A stretch of DNA of 64,000 nt from [Empedobacter] haloabium (GCA_008011715.2 CP136508.1:3658001-3722000); one strand, 5' to 3'; shown: positions 41,942-50,847, counted from the stretch's first letter. A program made the numbers and translations. The notes: generated from the sequence alone by a model not told the origin.

Positions 41942-42577
41942 TCAACCCTTCCAGGTACGCTTCAATCCCGTATCCGCATGGATCCACCCGCCGCGCGGCC
42001 CGCCGCGGTAGTAGAACCCCACCCCGCCCTGCCGGAAGCTCTTCACCAGGCCGCCCAGCACTTCCTCGTTCAGGTTGGCGATGCGGATGTCGGCCGCCTT
42101 GCCTTCCATGTGCAGCGACTGGCGCGCGGCCGGGATGCCCTGCTCGCGCAGGCGCTGGTTGGAGGCCGGCGTGCGGTAGCCGGACAGGATTTCGACCGGG
42201 CTCTCGATGCCGTAGCGCGCCACGAACGCCTGCGCGCCCCACAGCGTTTCCAATAGTTTCGGATCGATCCGCGCCGTTTCCTTGCCGTTCACGTCGCGCA
42301 GCAGGTGGCACAGCTGCTCGTAGGCCGAGTCGATCATTTCGCCGTCGCGCCAGTACAGCACGGAGGCTTTCTCGCCGCTCTGCGGCCGCGTCACGGTCAG
42401 GGTGCGCGGCTTGACCCAGAACTCCAGGTCCAGGGCCTGGGCGTCGAAGATGTCGGGCGGTGGCTGCAGGCCGTCCTGCGCCGCCCGGGCCGGGGCCAGG
42501 CCGACCAGGGGCGCGCCGATGAAGCTGGCGGCCGTCAGGCCCAGCGTATTGCGTAAGAATGTTCTGCGTGTTGCCAT
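41942..42577 (-). CDS. DUF882/YcbK-like Tat-exported M15-fold protein
   Basis: The 211-residue protein starts with a twin-arginine signal (ATRRTFLRNTLGLTAASFIG). The mature part matches the DUF882 / peptidase M15-like fold: GMI-type DSAYEQLCHLLRDV, VEILSGYRTPASNQRLREQG, SLHMEGKAADIRI, FYYRGGPRGGWIHADTGLKR. S-x-H-x3-x-A-x-D and the late W-x-H-x-D supply metal-ligand-like residues (H in SLHMEGKAAD, H in WIHAD). Such proteins (YcbK) act on or near peptidoglycan in the periplasm. Length is normal. Confidence 0.9.
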   Translation of the reverse strand: MATRRTFLRNTLGLTAASFIGAPLVGLAPARAAQDGLQPPPDIFDAQALDLEFWVKPRTLTVTRPQSGEKASVLYWRDGEMIDSAYEQLCHLLRDVNGKETARIDPKLLETLWGAQAFVARYGIESPVEILSGYRTPASNQRLREQGIPAARQSLHMEGKAADIRIANLNEEVLGGLVKSFRQGGVGFYYRGGPRGGWIHADTGLKRTWKG

Positions 42578-42704
42578 GATGTCTCAAAAAACGGGTTCTG
42601 CGCGCTTTGCAGCGGAATCGACCGACACTATAGCCGATCGCCGCCCGAACTTGAGAAATCACTTTAACTGTGTGGCCGGCCCCGCAACAGAATTTAAGCG
42701 GACC

Positions 42705-43526
42705 TTAAGCCGCGGCCCGCGCCACCACGCCCGGCAGCACGGCACGCGGCAGGTCCAGCGCATGCCCCTGCACCAGCGGCACCCACGATGCCAGCGCGGC
42801 GATACCATGCAGCGCCGTCAGCGCCTCCGGCCGCTCGGCATGGTGGAACAGCACCCGGCCGCCGGCGTCGCCGGCGACGTCGATCAGCCGCGCCAGCGCC
42901 TCCCAGTCGCGCGCCAACCGGGCATCGACGCGGACGATGGCCGGCCGCACACGCTCGACCAGCGCGATGCCCTCCTGCGCGCTGGCCACCGTGACGGCGA
43001 AGCGGAACCCGTTGCGGCGGTAATTGTCGGCCACGTAGTTCAGCAGCCAGGTCTGCTGCGGCACCGTGGCCGGCAATTGCAGCACGATGCGCGCCAGCGG
43101 CAGTTCGAGCGCATCCAGGATGCGGCGGAACGCGAAGCCGTGGTTGCTGCTGACGGCGCTCAGCAGGCGGCCGTGCACGTTCAGGTGCAGGTCGACGTGC
43201 GCGCTGTCCGCCTGCCGGAAGAAATTGATGGCGTGCAGCATGCGGCACAGCCGGTCCAGTTCGACGGATTCGTCGTCGCTGGCCGCGTGCTCCAGCAGGC
43301 GCCACAGCGACAAGCCTTCGTCTTCGGCCGAAACGCCCCGGGCCAGCCCCTCGCAGGCCGCGAGCGAGCCGCTGTCGAGGATGCGCACGGGCTGGAACAC
43401 ACTCGTCATGGTGCAGTTGAAGAAACGGCCATGGGCCCGCCCCGACGCGTCCAGCCACAGCGAGGACGACGCATCGGCCCGTTGAACGAGCCCGGCCAGA
43501 TATTGATTCAGGATCGGATAACGCAT
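42705..43526 (-). CDS. Degenerate EAL-domain protein, probably non-catalytic
   Basis: The 273-residue protein follows the EAL TIM-barrel layout without its active site. FQPVRILDSGSLAACEGLAR stands for FQPI...G...EAL.R, with EGL (59-61) in place of EAL. LHLNVHGRLLSAV resembles the N-containing second strand. The catalytic Glu strand reads IVLQLPATVP (Gln for Glu), and the DDFG loop is replaced by VASAQEGIALVERVRPAIVR. It cannot be a usual phosphodiesterase. It may bind c-di-GMP or a protein partner. No membrane segment or other domain is present. Confidence 0.75.
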   Translation of the reverse strand: MRYPILNQYLAGLVQRADASSSLWLDASGRAHGRFFNCTMTSVFQPVRILDSGSLAACEGLARGVSAEDEGLSLWRLLEHAASDDESVELDRLCRMLHAINFFRQADSAHVDLHLNVHGRLLSAVSSNHGFAFRRILDALELPLARIVLQLPATVPQQTWLLNYVADNYRRNGFRFAVTVASAQEGIALVERVRPAIVRVDARLARDWEALARLIDVAGDAGGRVLFHHAERPEALTALHGIAALASWVPLVQGHALDLPRAVLPGVVARAAA

Positions 43527-43764
43527 TGCTGCCTTTCGCCAGGAGATGGAGTGAGCACAGCGTACGCTCCGCGCAGCCTGCGCAAAACGAATCGTTTCAA
43601 CGTTTGTTATGCGCCGGACGAATAAAACGGCCCAGCCAGTTGCCGCACAACAACACCCTTGCTGCGCTACATAAGCATATTGGAAAAGATTCGTTCCCTC
43701 GGCAGTCGCGCGGGCGTATTGTTACCCTAGCTCAACAAAATCCTTAACGTGATTCGGTGTCGCC

Positions 43765-44454
43765 ATGTGCCAGCTTCTCGGATTGAACAGCAGTCTACCC
43801 GCCGGGCTCGGCCCGTTCTTCGACGTGTTCGCCGAACGGGGCGGCCGCACCGACGAGCACAAGGACGGCTGGGGCATCGCCTTTCACAGCGGCAAGCGCT
43901 GCCGCTTGTTTACCGATCACCGCGCCGCCATCGACTCGCCGCTGGCGGCACGCATCCGCCGCCGTCCGCTGCGCGCCCGCAATATCCTGGCGCACATCCG
44001 CAAGGCCACGCAAGGCCGCATCGCGCTGGAGAACAGCCATCCGTTCGCGCGCCGGCTGTGGGACCAGACCTGGAGCTTCGCGCATAACGGCGACTTGAAG
44101 GGATTCGCGCCGCCGGCCGGCCTGTACCGCCCGCAAGGCGACACCGACAGCGAGGCCGCCTTCTGCCACCTGCTGTCGCGGCTGGCGCAGCGCTTCCCGC
44201 ACGGCGCGCCGGCGCCGCAGCTGCTGCGCGCGGCGATGGCCGAGCTGGCGGCGGAGATCGCCGCCCACGGCACCTTCAACTTCCTCCTGTCCAACGGCGA
44301 CACGCTGTTCGCGCACTGCTCGACCAACCTGCACTACCGGCTGGCGGCCGGCAAGGCGATCGTGGCCACCCAGCCGGTGGACGACACGTCCGGCTGGACC
44401 GCGTTCGCCCCGGGCGAACTGAAGGCGTTCGGCCAGGGCCTGCTGCGCGGCTGA
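43765..44454 (+). CDS. Class II glutamine amidotransferase (YafJ-like)
   Basis: The 229-residue protein has the Ntn-hydrolase start MCQLLGLNSS with Cys2 as likely nucleophile after Met removal. It also has HKDGWGIAFHSGKRCRLF, ARNILAHIRKATQGRIALEN, SHPFAR and FAHNGDL, all typical of YafJ/GATase_6 proteins. The end IVATQPVDDTSGWTAFAPGE also fits. It would release ammonia from glutamine, but no synthase domain is attached and the acceptor is unknown. It is a little shorter than E. coli YafJ. Confidence 0.92.
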   Translation: MCQLLGLNSSLPAGLGPFFDVFAERGGRTDEHKDGWGIAFHSGKRCRLFTDHRAAIDSPLAARIRRRPLRARNILAHIRKATQGRIALENSHPFARRLWDQTWSFAHNGDLKGFAPPAGLYRPQGDTDSEAAFCHLLSRLAQRFPHGAPAPQLLRAAMAELAAEIAAHGTFNFLLSNGDTLFAHCSTNLHYRLAAGKAIVATQPVDDTSGWTAFAPGELKAFGQGLLRG

Positions 44455-44460
44455 GCCGGC

Positions 44461-44817
44461 TCAGCGCCGGATCGGGCTGTTGATGATCTGCGGATCGATC
44501 TGCACCGATCCCGTCGGGGTCGTCAGCGTGATGGCCACCTGGTAGGTCTTTTCCGTCGTGCTCTGCGAATCCGTGTCGGCCAGGATGATCAGCCGGCCGC
44601 CCGCCGCGATGCTCGAGACGAACGGCGCGCCCGCCGGCGTCACCTCCACGCTGCCGAACGTCACCCCGGCCGGCGCCTCGGTCAGCTCGTAGACGATGAC
44701 CGATTTCGGATAGGTGCTGTTTATCACCGGATAGTCGTAGTACGCCTTGTACGTCGGCGTGGTCAGTTCGAACACGCGCACGGGCACGTTGAAGAAATGG
44801 GTGTTCACGATGGTCAT
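44461..44817 (-). CDS. Hypothetical beta-rich protein
   Basis: A 118-residue protein of alternating strands (VPVRVFELTTPTYKAYYDYP, SVIVYELTEAPAGVTFGSVE, GRLIILADTDSQSTTEKTYQ, VAITLTTPTGSVQIDPQIIN). It has no signal peptide or cysteine and would form a small beta-sandwich. It lies 10 bases downstream of the large STAND regulator in the same orientation, so the two may be co-transcribed. I do not recognise a family with certainty. Confidence 0.6.
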   Translation of the reverse strand: MTIVNTHFFNVPVRVFELTTPTYKAYYDYPVINSTYPKSVIVYELTEAPAGVTFGSVEVTPAGAPFVSSIAAGGRLIILADTDSQSTTEKTYQVAITLTTPTGSVQIDPQIINSPIRR

Positions 44818-44827
44818 GTAAGGCCTT

Positions 44828-47800
44828 TCATGGTGAGGTGAGGGAAATCGGTGCGGCCTGCAGCGCGCGCAGGTACGGCGAAGCCCGGTAGCCCATCCGG
44901 ACCAGGCTGGACGCGGCGGCGCTTGCCCTGGCCGGCGTGCCCAGGCAATGCTGGCTCAGGACCCAGGCCGACAGCACGCGGTAGTCGCCGCTATCCTGTG
45001 CCACCGGGGCAAGCAGCGCATGGGCGCGCTCGCAGGCCTGGCGGGCCGCGGCCGCGTCGCCTTCGTCACGCTGCAGCGCGGCCAGGGTCAGCCAGCCGTC
45101 CACCAGGGCGTCCAGCAGCTTTTCGGTCGCCGGGGCGGTCTGGTGCAGCTGGTCGAGCCGGGCCAGCGCCGGCGTCAGCGCCTGCCGCGCTTCGCGCAGG
45201 CGGCCGGCGCGCCGCTGCAATGCGGCCTCGGCCACCCGGGTGGCCGCCGCCAGTCCCGCCAGGTGGACTTTCTGCGGCTCCAGCGCCGCCAGCGTGTCGA
45301 ACTCGTGCGCGGCCAGCCGCAGTTGCGCCAGCGCCGTGCGCGTATCCGTCGCGACCCGCGCTTGGCCCAGCAGCAGCGCGGCGCGTTCGGCCTGCCAGTC
45401 GCGGTTGCTGGCGTCCTGCTCCACCAGCCGCCCAAACAGCTCGGCGGCCTGTGCCAGCGCCGTTGCCGCGGCCGCATCCCGTCCCAGCGCCAGCAACAGC
45501 TCGCCCTTCTGCCACAGGGCGACGGCATAACGATGGGTCCACAGGCCGTCGCCCGGCTTGGCGCGGTGCAGCGCCAGCAGCAGGGCTTCCTGTCGCTCGT
45601 ACAGCGCGGCCGCCTGGGCCAGCTCGCCAAGGCGCTCACGCGCGGTGGCCAGCCAGGACAGGCTGTCGGCCAGGTCGGCCCGCAGTTGCGCATCGGCGGG
45701 CCGCACCGCCAGGGCCCTGCCCTTCAGGTCCACCGACAACGCGAACTCGCGCGCCGCCGCCGCAGCACGCCCCTGCTGCAGCGCCAGCGTGCCCAGCGTA
45801 TTGGCCGCGTACGACTGCTCGATCCAGGCGCCCGGGTCGTGCGGTGCCAGCGCGGCCACGGTGTCGCTGACGTCGCGGTATTCCAGGAAGTACGGTGCCG
45901 CCTGGTCCAGCTCGTTGGCATCGAAGTGCAGCTGCCCCAGCAGGAAGGCGTTGGCGCCGTAGTTGACCAGCACGTCGCGCGCGCGCGGCTGTTCGCGCCG
46001 CTGCTGTTGCAAAATCGCACGCGCGCGCCGCAACGCGACGCGCGCGGCGGCCGGGTCGGCCCGCGCCAGCTTGACCTCGGCGATCAGCTGCAATGCCTTG
46101 GCGCGCTGGGTCAGTTCGACGGAACTGGCGTGGCCGTGTCCGGTGTCGGACAGGTAGGTCAGTGCGCGCGTGCTGACGCTGTCGAGCAGGTCGAGCCGGC
46201 CCAGCGGGCGCAGCCGGTCGACGAATTCGCCCAGCATGTAGGTCATCAGCGTTTCGGCTTCGCCGCGGTGCAGCTCGGCACGCTGGCGCGCCACCTGGGC
46301 CGCGATGCCGAGCCCGATCGCCAGCAACGCCAACAGCACCAGCGCACCGCCCACCAGCAGGCGCAGCCGCTCGCCGCGGCGCGCCCGGCCGAGCGAGGCC
46401 AGGACGAAGTCACGCTCCAGCGCCGGCAAGGTGAACTCGGTCGATTCCAGCAGCGCGGCGGCCTGGCGCGCCTGCAAGCCGGCCGGCAGCAGCAGGTCGG
46501 CCGGCCGGCCCGCCCCATGCCAGCGCGCCGCCTGGGCGCCGGTGCGGGTCAGTTCCTGCAGCGCCTGCCGATGGCGCTCGATCCACTCGAGCGCACGCGG
46601 CCAGCGCCGCAGCAGCGCCTCGTGGGCGATGCCGTAGGTGGCCGTGTCCGCCGCCAGGTCGGTGACGAACAGGCGCGCATCGACCAGCGCCTGCACCAGT
46701 GCCTGTTCGGCCCCGGGGCGCAACGTCGACCACGGCACGGCGCGCGCCGTCACGGCCAGTTGGTTGTCGGCGATACTGACGAGCTGGGCCAGCACGCGCG
46801 GCAGCGCCGCCGCTTCGGCCGGGCCCAGCGCACCCACGACCTGTTCCGCGCGCGCGCCGATGGCGCCCTCGATGCCGCCCAGCTCGCGGTAAACGGCGAA
46901 CGTCAGCATGCCGTCCTGGTCGCGCCGCCGGTACAGCTCGTGCAAGCAGTATTCCAGCAGCGGCAGCATGTCGCCGCTGCCGGCCGCGTCGGAGCACAGT
47001 ACGTCGTCGAGCCGGGCGCCGCTGGCCGCGTCCGTCTCGAAGCGCAGCCCGGCCGCCTGCGCGGGCAGGCGGATGATCTGGGCGATCTCGGCCGGTCCGG
47101 GCGGCGCCAGGTCGAAGTGGCCGCCCCGTGCCTTCAGCGCGCACAGCGGGGCGGAGGTCATCAGCTCCGGATAGAAATCGTTGCGGCAGGCCAGCACGAC
47201 CAGCATCCGGCCGCTGCGCGCCAGCGCTTCCAGCGCCGCGACGAAGGCGGTGCGCTGCCATTCCCCGACGTGGCGGAAGATCGCTTCCAGGTGATCGACG
47301 AACAGGCACACGCCGGCTGCTGGCAGGCGTGCCTGCAGTTGCGCCGCCACCCCGGCCATGTCGTCGCGCAGCCGCGCGCCCAGGCTGGCCGCGCTGTCAT
47401 TGGCAAACAGCCCGGCGCCATCGACTTCGGCGTCGAGCAGCACGCTGCCCAGGGCGTCGAACGGACCGACCGCGCCGAGGTCGGCGCAATCGAGCGTCAG
47501 TGTGTCCGCCAGCAGGATGCCGGGCGGCGGCGCCGTGCGCAGCCGGGCGATCAGGCCGGCCTGCACCAGCGAGCTCTTGCCCGAACCGGATGGCCCGAGC
47601 ACGGCCACCAGCGCACAGCCGGCCTCGATCTGGCGGCGCACCACCTGGACCAGCTGTTCCGTCGCCTGGCGGCGGCCATGGAAGATGGCCGCGTCGTCCG
47701 GACCGAACGCGTCCAGCCCGCGGAACGGCGCGCCCGTCCAGCGCTGCGGCTGTGGCTCGACCTGCACGGCCGCAATAGCGCGGTAGCCGCGCTTGCGGAT

Positions 47801-48091
47801 GGTTTCGATATAGCGGGGCGTGGTCGCGGAGTCGCCCAGCGCCTGGCGCAGCTGGGTCAGGATCTTGTGCAGCGGATTGTCGCCGGTCGGGGTACCGCCC
47901 CAGCAGGTATCCAGGATGGTGTCGGCGGACAGCACCTCGCCGGCATGCCGGCACAGCAGGGCCAGCACCTCCATCGCACGCGGCTCCAGCTGGCGCCGCT
48001 GACCGTCGCGATACAGGGAATTGCTTCCCGGCTCGACCCGCCAGTCGCCGAAGTCGAACCCCCGGTCCAGGAACCGCTCGCCGTTTCCCAT
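44828..48091 (-). CDS. Winged-helix / nSTAND1 NTPase / TPR regulator with one membrane helix
   Basis: From ATG 48091 the product is 1087 residues (TTG 48112 is an alternative). Residues about 14-105 are an OmpR/CadC-type winged helix (DFGDWRVEPGSNSLYRDGQR, LEPRAMEVLALLCRHAGEVL, GDNPLHKILTQLRQALGD, YIETIRKRGYR). Then comes an nSTAND1-type NTPase: PFRGLDAFGPDDAAIFHGRR, Walker A GPSGSGKS at 166-173, Walker B CLFVDHLE near 262-269. A single membrane helix lies at about 577-600, followed by about 480 residues of TPR-like helices. The plan suggests a membrane-tethered transcription regulator switched by NTP binding and a periplasmic TPR sensor. Targets unknown; divergent from the gene at 48230. Confidence 0.88.
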   Translation of the reverse strand: MGNGERFLDRGFDFGDWRVEPGSNSLYRDGQRRQLEPRAMEVLALLCRHAGEVLSADTILDTCWGGTPTGDNPLHKILTQLRQALGDSATTPRYIETIRKRGYRAIAAVQVEPQPQRWTGAPFRGLDAFGPDDAAIFHGRRQATEQLVQVVRRQIEAGCALVAVLGPSGSGKSSLVQAGLIARLRTAPPPGILLADTLTLDCADLGAVGPFDALGSVLLDAEVDGAGLFANDSAASLGARLRDDMAGVAAQLQARLPAAGVCLFVDHLEAIFRHVGEWQRTAFVAALEALARSGRMLVVLACRNDFYPELMTSAPLCALKARGGHFDLAPPGPAEIAQIIRLPAQAAGLRFETDAASGARLDDVLCSDAAGSGDMLPLLEYCLHELYRRRDQDGMLTFAVYRELGGIEGAIGARAEQVVGALGPAEAAALPRVLAQLVSIADNQLAVTARAVPWSTLRPGAEQALVQALVDARLFVTDLAADTATYGIAHEALLRRWPRALEWIERHRQALQELTRTGAQAARWHGAGRPADLLLPAGLQARQAAALLESTEFTLPALERDFVLASLGRARRGERLRLLVGGALVLLALLAIGLGIAAQVARQRAELHRGEAETLMTYMLGEFVDRLRPLGRLDLLDSVSTRALTYLSDTGHGHASSVELTQRAKALQLIAEVKLARADPAAARVALRRARAILQQQRREQPRARDVLVNYGANAFLLGQLHFDANELDQAAPYFLEYRDVSDTVAALAPHDPGAWIEQSYAANTLGTLALQQGRAAAAAREFALSVDLKGRALAVRPADAQLRADLADSLSWLATARERLGELAQAAALYERQEALLLALHRAKPGDGLWTHRYAVALWQKGELLLALGRDAAAATALAQAAELFGRLVEQDASNRDWQAERAALLLGQARVATDTRTALAQLRLAAHEFDTLAALEPQKVHLAGLAAATRVAEAALQRRAGRLREARQALTPALARLDQLHQTAPATEKLLDALVDGWLTLAALQRDEGDAAAARQACERAHALLAPVAQDSGDYRVLSAWVLSQHCLGTPARASAAASSLVRMGYRASPYLRALQAAPISLTSP

Positions 48092-48229
48092 GGAAAAACC
48101 CAATGTATTCAAACGCTTGACGCGCCCGAAGGTTTTCAGAAGGCAGCATGCCCGGCCCGGGGCTACAGTCCGTTCACACCTGCCGGAGCCACCGGAACTG
48201 GTGTCATCTTAACATCGTTCGGAGGCGCT

Positions 48230-48988
48230 ATGAACTTCCCGTCACTCACTTTTTGCAACCCGTTCGAGCCGAACGACATCGCCCCGGAAGCGGTCCGCGA
48301 GCAGCTCGGCCGCATCCTGTCCAGCGCCCTGTTCGGCCGTGCCCACCGCAGCGCGGAACTGCTGGATTACCTCGTCAGCCGGCATCTCGACCGGCCCGAC
48401 GAACCCATCAAGGAGCTGATGGTCGGCATCGACGTCTACCGCCGCGATGCCCGCACTTACCGGCCCGACGTGGACCCGATCGTGCGCATCCAGGCCGGCC
48501 GCCTGCGCCGGCGCCTGGACGATTACTATGCAGGCCACGGCCGCGGCGATCCCGTCCGCATCCGCGTGCCCCGGCGCGGCTACGTGCCCGAGCTCACGCG
48601 CCAGCACGCGGAGGCGCCCGGCCACGCCAGGGTGTTGCTGCTGCCGGTCGTGGCCGGCGACCAGGGCGAGGCGAGCATCTTTGCCGCCGGCCTGGCGGCG
48701 GAGCTGCGCCACCGGCTGCACCGCGACCTGGGCAACCGCCTGATCGACGGCAAGCCCGGCTTCGTCCTGCCCGACCACGGCGTGGCGCCAGCCTACGTGG
48801 TGGAAGGCAGCGTGCGCGCCGACGGCGTCGTGATGCGCACCCAGCTGGCGATGACGGCCGTGCGCGAAGGCAACATCGTCTGGAGCGAACAGGCCGACGT
48901 GGGCGCCGGCCCCGCCATCGCACGGCAGGAGCAGCTGGCGCAGCTGTGCTGCTCGGCCGTGCTGGCCCGGCTGGGTGTGCCGGGCTGA
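48230..48988 (+). CDS. TolB-like protein with conserved N-terminal signalling domain
   Basis: The 252-residue product starts at ATG 48230 behind GGAGG (48221-48225). Residues about 20-120 (REQLGRILSSALFGRAHRSA, ELLDYLVSRHL, PIKELMVGIDVYRRD, VDPIVRIQAGRLRRRLDDYY, RIRVPRRGYVP) match a domain that commonly opens TPR and cyclase-like signalling proteins. Residues about 130-245 (ARVLLLPVVAGDQGEASIFA, AGLAAELRHRLHRDLG) resemble the TolB/FlgO-type nucleotide-binding-like fold. No TPRs, membrane helix or catalytic domain follow, unlike longer relatives. It is divergent from the STAND regulator and is a likely target or partner. Confidence 0.8.
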   Translation: MNFPSLTFCNPFEPNDIAPEAVREQLGRILSSALFGRAHRSAELLDYLVSRHLDRPDEPIKELMVGIDVYRRDARTYRPDVDPIVRIQAGRLRRRLDDYYAGHGRGDPVRIRVPRRGYVPELTRQHAEAPGHARVLLLPVVAGDQGEASIFAAGLAAELRHRLHRDLGNRLIDGKPGFVLPDHGVAPAYVVEGSVRADGVVMRTQLAMTAVREGNIVWSEQADVGAGPAIARQEQLAQLCCSAVLARLGVPG

Positions 48989-48994
48989 GCGGGC

Positions 48995-49429
48995 TCAAGC
49001 GCTGCCGCCAGCCGCGACGGCGTGCAGGTGCCATTGCCGGGCGGCGGCGGGGTCCAGCGCGCGCACCCGCACCGGATTGCCTTCGGCGGGCCGGCCATCC
49101 GCGTTGTCCAGCACCAGCTTCGGGTACAGCTTGTTGACGATCGCCCCGCCGGCGCGACACCAGTGCTGCGCCAGCCGGCCCGGCATCACCGTGGCCAGGC
49201 AGGTCCGCCCCGTGCCGCCGCTGACGCCGCACACCTCCACGCACAGGCCGGCGTCGGCGAGCGGGCGGATCAGGCCGTCCGTGCCGCACACCCAGCGCAC
49301 CGTCGCGTCCCGCTCGTCGTACCGCTTCAGCTCCAGCGGCATCGCGGGCGCGACAGCGCGCACGCCGAGGCAGAACCGTTCGTCACTGGCCAGCATGATG
49401 AGATACGCCTGCATGGGCTGTCGGGACAT
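48995..49429 (-). CDS. Beta-trefoil (ricin-B-like) hypothetical protein
   Basis: From ATG 49429 (AGGAG upstream) the product is 144 residues. Three imperfect repeats can be seen, ending around GLCVEVCGVSGGTGRTCLAT, AQHWCRAGGAIVNKLYPKLV and LDNADGRPAEGNPVRVRALD with ARQWHL. The L-D-N-x-x-G-x...G-x-P-V-x-V...QW pattern is that of ricin-B beta-trefoil lectins. No signal peptide is present. Several cysteines are unusual for a cytoplasmic protein. It is convergent with the gene at 48230; ligand unknown. Confidence 0.65.
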   Translation of the reverse strand: MSRQPMQAYLIMLASDERFCLGVRAVAPAMPLELKRYDERDATVRWVCGTDGLIRPLADAGLCVEVCGVSGGTGRTCLATVMPGRLAQHWCRAGGAIVNKLYPKLVLDNADGRPAEGNPVRVRALDPAAARQWHLHAVAAGGSA

Positions 49430-49580
49430 GTGCGCTCCTGGGCCTGTCGGAGATGGAATCCGGCGCGCGCGATGCGCGTCTCGCTGCAACAACCATAATC
49501 CCGCCAGGCGGCGGCGCCAAGTAACAACAGGTAACGCCGAGGTAACATGCCACGGCATGCAGTTATGGCAACAGGCGCCG

Positions 49581-49586
49581 TATAAT
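49581..49586 (+). promoter_or_regulatory. Candidate -10 box for the PBP2-anchor/rodA pair
   Basis: TATAAT at 49581-49586 is a perfect -10 hexamer 30 bases before the ATG at 49616. No convincing -35 hexamer lies 16-18 bases upstream, so the promoter assignment is tentative. Confidence 0.4.
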
Positions 49587-49615
49587 GTCGTCCGCCCGAA
49601 CTCCCGTTGCGACCG

Positions 49616-49735
49616 ATGCCCCCCGATCCCGCCACCGCCCGCTTCAAGCGCCGCCTGCTCTCCCTGGCCATCATTGCCGCCGCCGGCATGGCCCTGCTCG
49701 CCGGGCGCCTCGTCTGGTTGCAGGCGCTGCAGTGA
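49616..49735 (+). CDS. 39-residue PBP2-like membrane anchor peptide
   Basis: ATG 49616 opens a 39-residue frame ending in TGA that overlaps the rodA GTG by 4 bases (GTGA). The peptide has a charged N-terminus (FKRRLLS) and a single hydrophobic helix ending in GRLVWLQALQ. That is how PBP2/FtsI-type transpeptidases begin, where R-L-x-x-L-Q-x-x-x follows the membrane helix and the catalytic protein continues for about 600 residues. Here it stops. mrdA (PBP2) normally precedes rodA, so this is either a truncated remnant or a deliberately retained mini-partner. The tight overlap favours translation. Confidence 0.6.
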   Translation: MPPDPATARFKRRLLSLAIIAAAGMALLAGRLVWLQALQ

Positions 49736-50844
49736 ATCCGCCGGGCCCATGGGCGCGGCTGCGCCCGATCGTGGCGGTGGACCTGCCGCTGCTGCTGTGC
49801 ATCGCCCTGCTGCTGGCGACGGGCCTGCTGACCGTGTATTCGGCCGCCGCCGACTTTCCCGGCCGCTTCGCGGCCCAGCTGCGCAATGTCGGCATTGCGC
49901 TGGGCATCCTGTGGCTGGCCGCCAACGTGCCGCCGCGCCAGCTGATGCGCTACGCGCTGGCCATCTACGGGATCGGCGTGCTGATGTTGCTGGCGGTGCA
50001 GTTCGCCGGGGTCAACAAGAAGGGGGCGACGCGCTGGCTGTACGTGGGCTTCGAGTTCCAGCCTTCCGAGATCATGAAGATCGCCATGCCGCTGATGCTG
50101 GCGTGGTTCTTCCACCACTACCGCGGCGCGCCGCGCACGCAGACCTTTGCCGCGGCGGCCGTGCTGCTGGCCATACCGGTCGGCCTGATCATGAAGCAGC
50201 CCGACCTGGGCACCGCCCTGCTGGTGCTGGCGGCAGGATTCTATGTGATCGTGCTGGCGGGATTGTCGTGGCGAGCTCTGCTGGGACTAGCCATTGCCGG
50301 CATCATGGCGATTCCGCTGTCGTGGCCGTTACTGCACGACTACCAGCGCCACCGCGTGATGACCCTGCTGAATCCGGAAGCCGATCCGCTCGGCAAGGGA
50401 TTCCAGATCAAGCAGGCCGGCATCGCCATCGGCGCCGGCGGCGTTTCCGGCCAGGGCTGGCTGGCGGGCACCCAGGGTCACCTGGGCTTCGTGCCGGAAC
50501 GCTCGACCGACTTCATCTTTTCCGTGTTCGCCGAGGAATTTGGCCTGGCCGGCAATTGCGTGCTGCTGGTGCTGTATTTCCTGCTGATCCTGCGTGGGCT
50601 GCAGATCACGGCAGGCGCCGCGACACCGTTCTCGCGCCTGCTGGCCGGCGCCGTGACGATGATCCTGTTTACCTATGCCTTCATCAATATCGGCATGGTC
50701 AGCGGCCTCTTCCCTGTCGTGGGCGTGCCGCTGCCTTTCATCAGCTATGGCGGCACGGCCCTGATGACCCTGGGATTGGGCTGCGGCATGCTGATGGCGA
50801 TCCGGCGCGAGGCGCTGGCCTTGCAGCGCGGCCGGCTGGGGTAA
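49732..50844 (+). CDS. rodA: RodA/FtsW-family peptidoglycan polymerase
   Basis: A 370-residue SEDS protein from GTG 49732. It has about ten membrane helices and the family motifs GATRWLYVGFEFQPSEIMKI, MKQPDLGTALLVLAAGFYVI, KQAGIAIGAGGVSGQGWLAG, TQGHLGFVPERSTDFIFSVF, AEEFGLAG, and GLFPVVGVPLPFISYGGTAL. The catalytic Asp region (PERSTDFIF) is intact. RodA polymerises glycan strands with PBP2 in the elongasome. Standard rod genes (mreBCD, full mrdA) are not adjacent, so this may be a second copy. It overlaps the 39-residue anchor peptide. Confidence 0.95.
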   Translation: MNPPGPWARLRPIVAVDLPLLLCIALLLATGLLTVYSAAADFPGRFAAQLRNVGIALGILWLAANVPPRQLMRYALAIYGIGVLMLLAVQFAGVNKKGATRWLYVGFEFQPSEIMKIAMPLMLAWFFHHYRGAPRTQTFAAAAVLLAIPVGLIMKQPDLGTALLVLAAGFYVIVLAGLSWRALLGLAIAGIMAIPLSWPLLHDYQRHRVMTLLNPEADPLGKGFQIKQAGIAIGAGGVSGQGWLAGTQGHLGFVPERSTDFIFSVFAEEFGLAGNCVLLVLYFLLILRGLQITAGAATPFSRLLAGAVTMILFTYAFINIGMVSGLFPVVGVPLPFISYGGTALMTLGLGCGMLMAIRREALALQRGRLG

Positions 50845-50847
50845 GGT

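Noticed and set aside
44948..48229. Long plus-strand frame antisense to the STAND regulator gene
   Set aside because: It is a GC-bias shadow; only the part from ATG 48230, with a strong ribosome site, encodes a recognisable protein.
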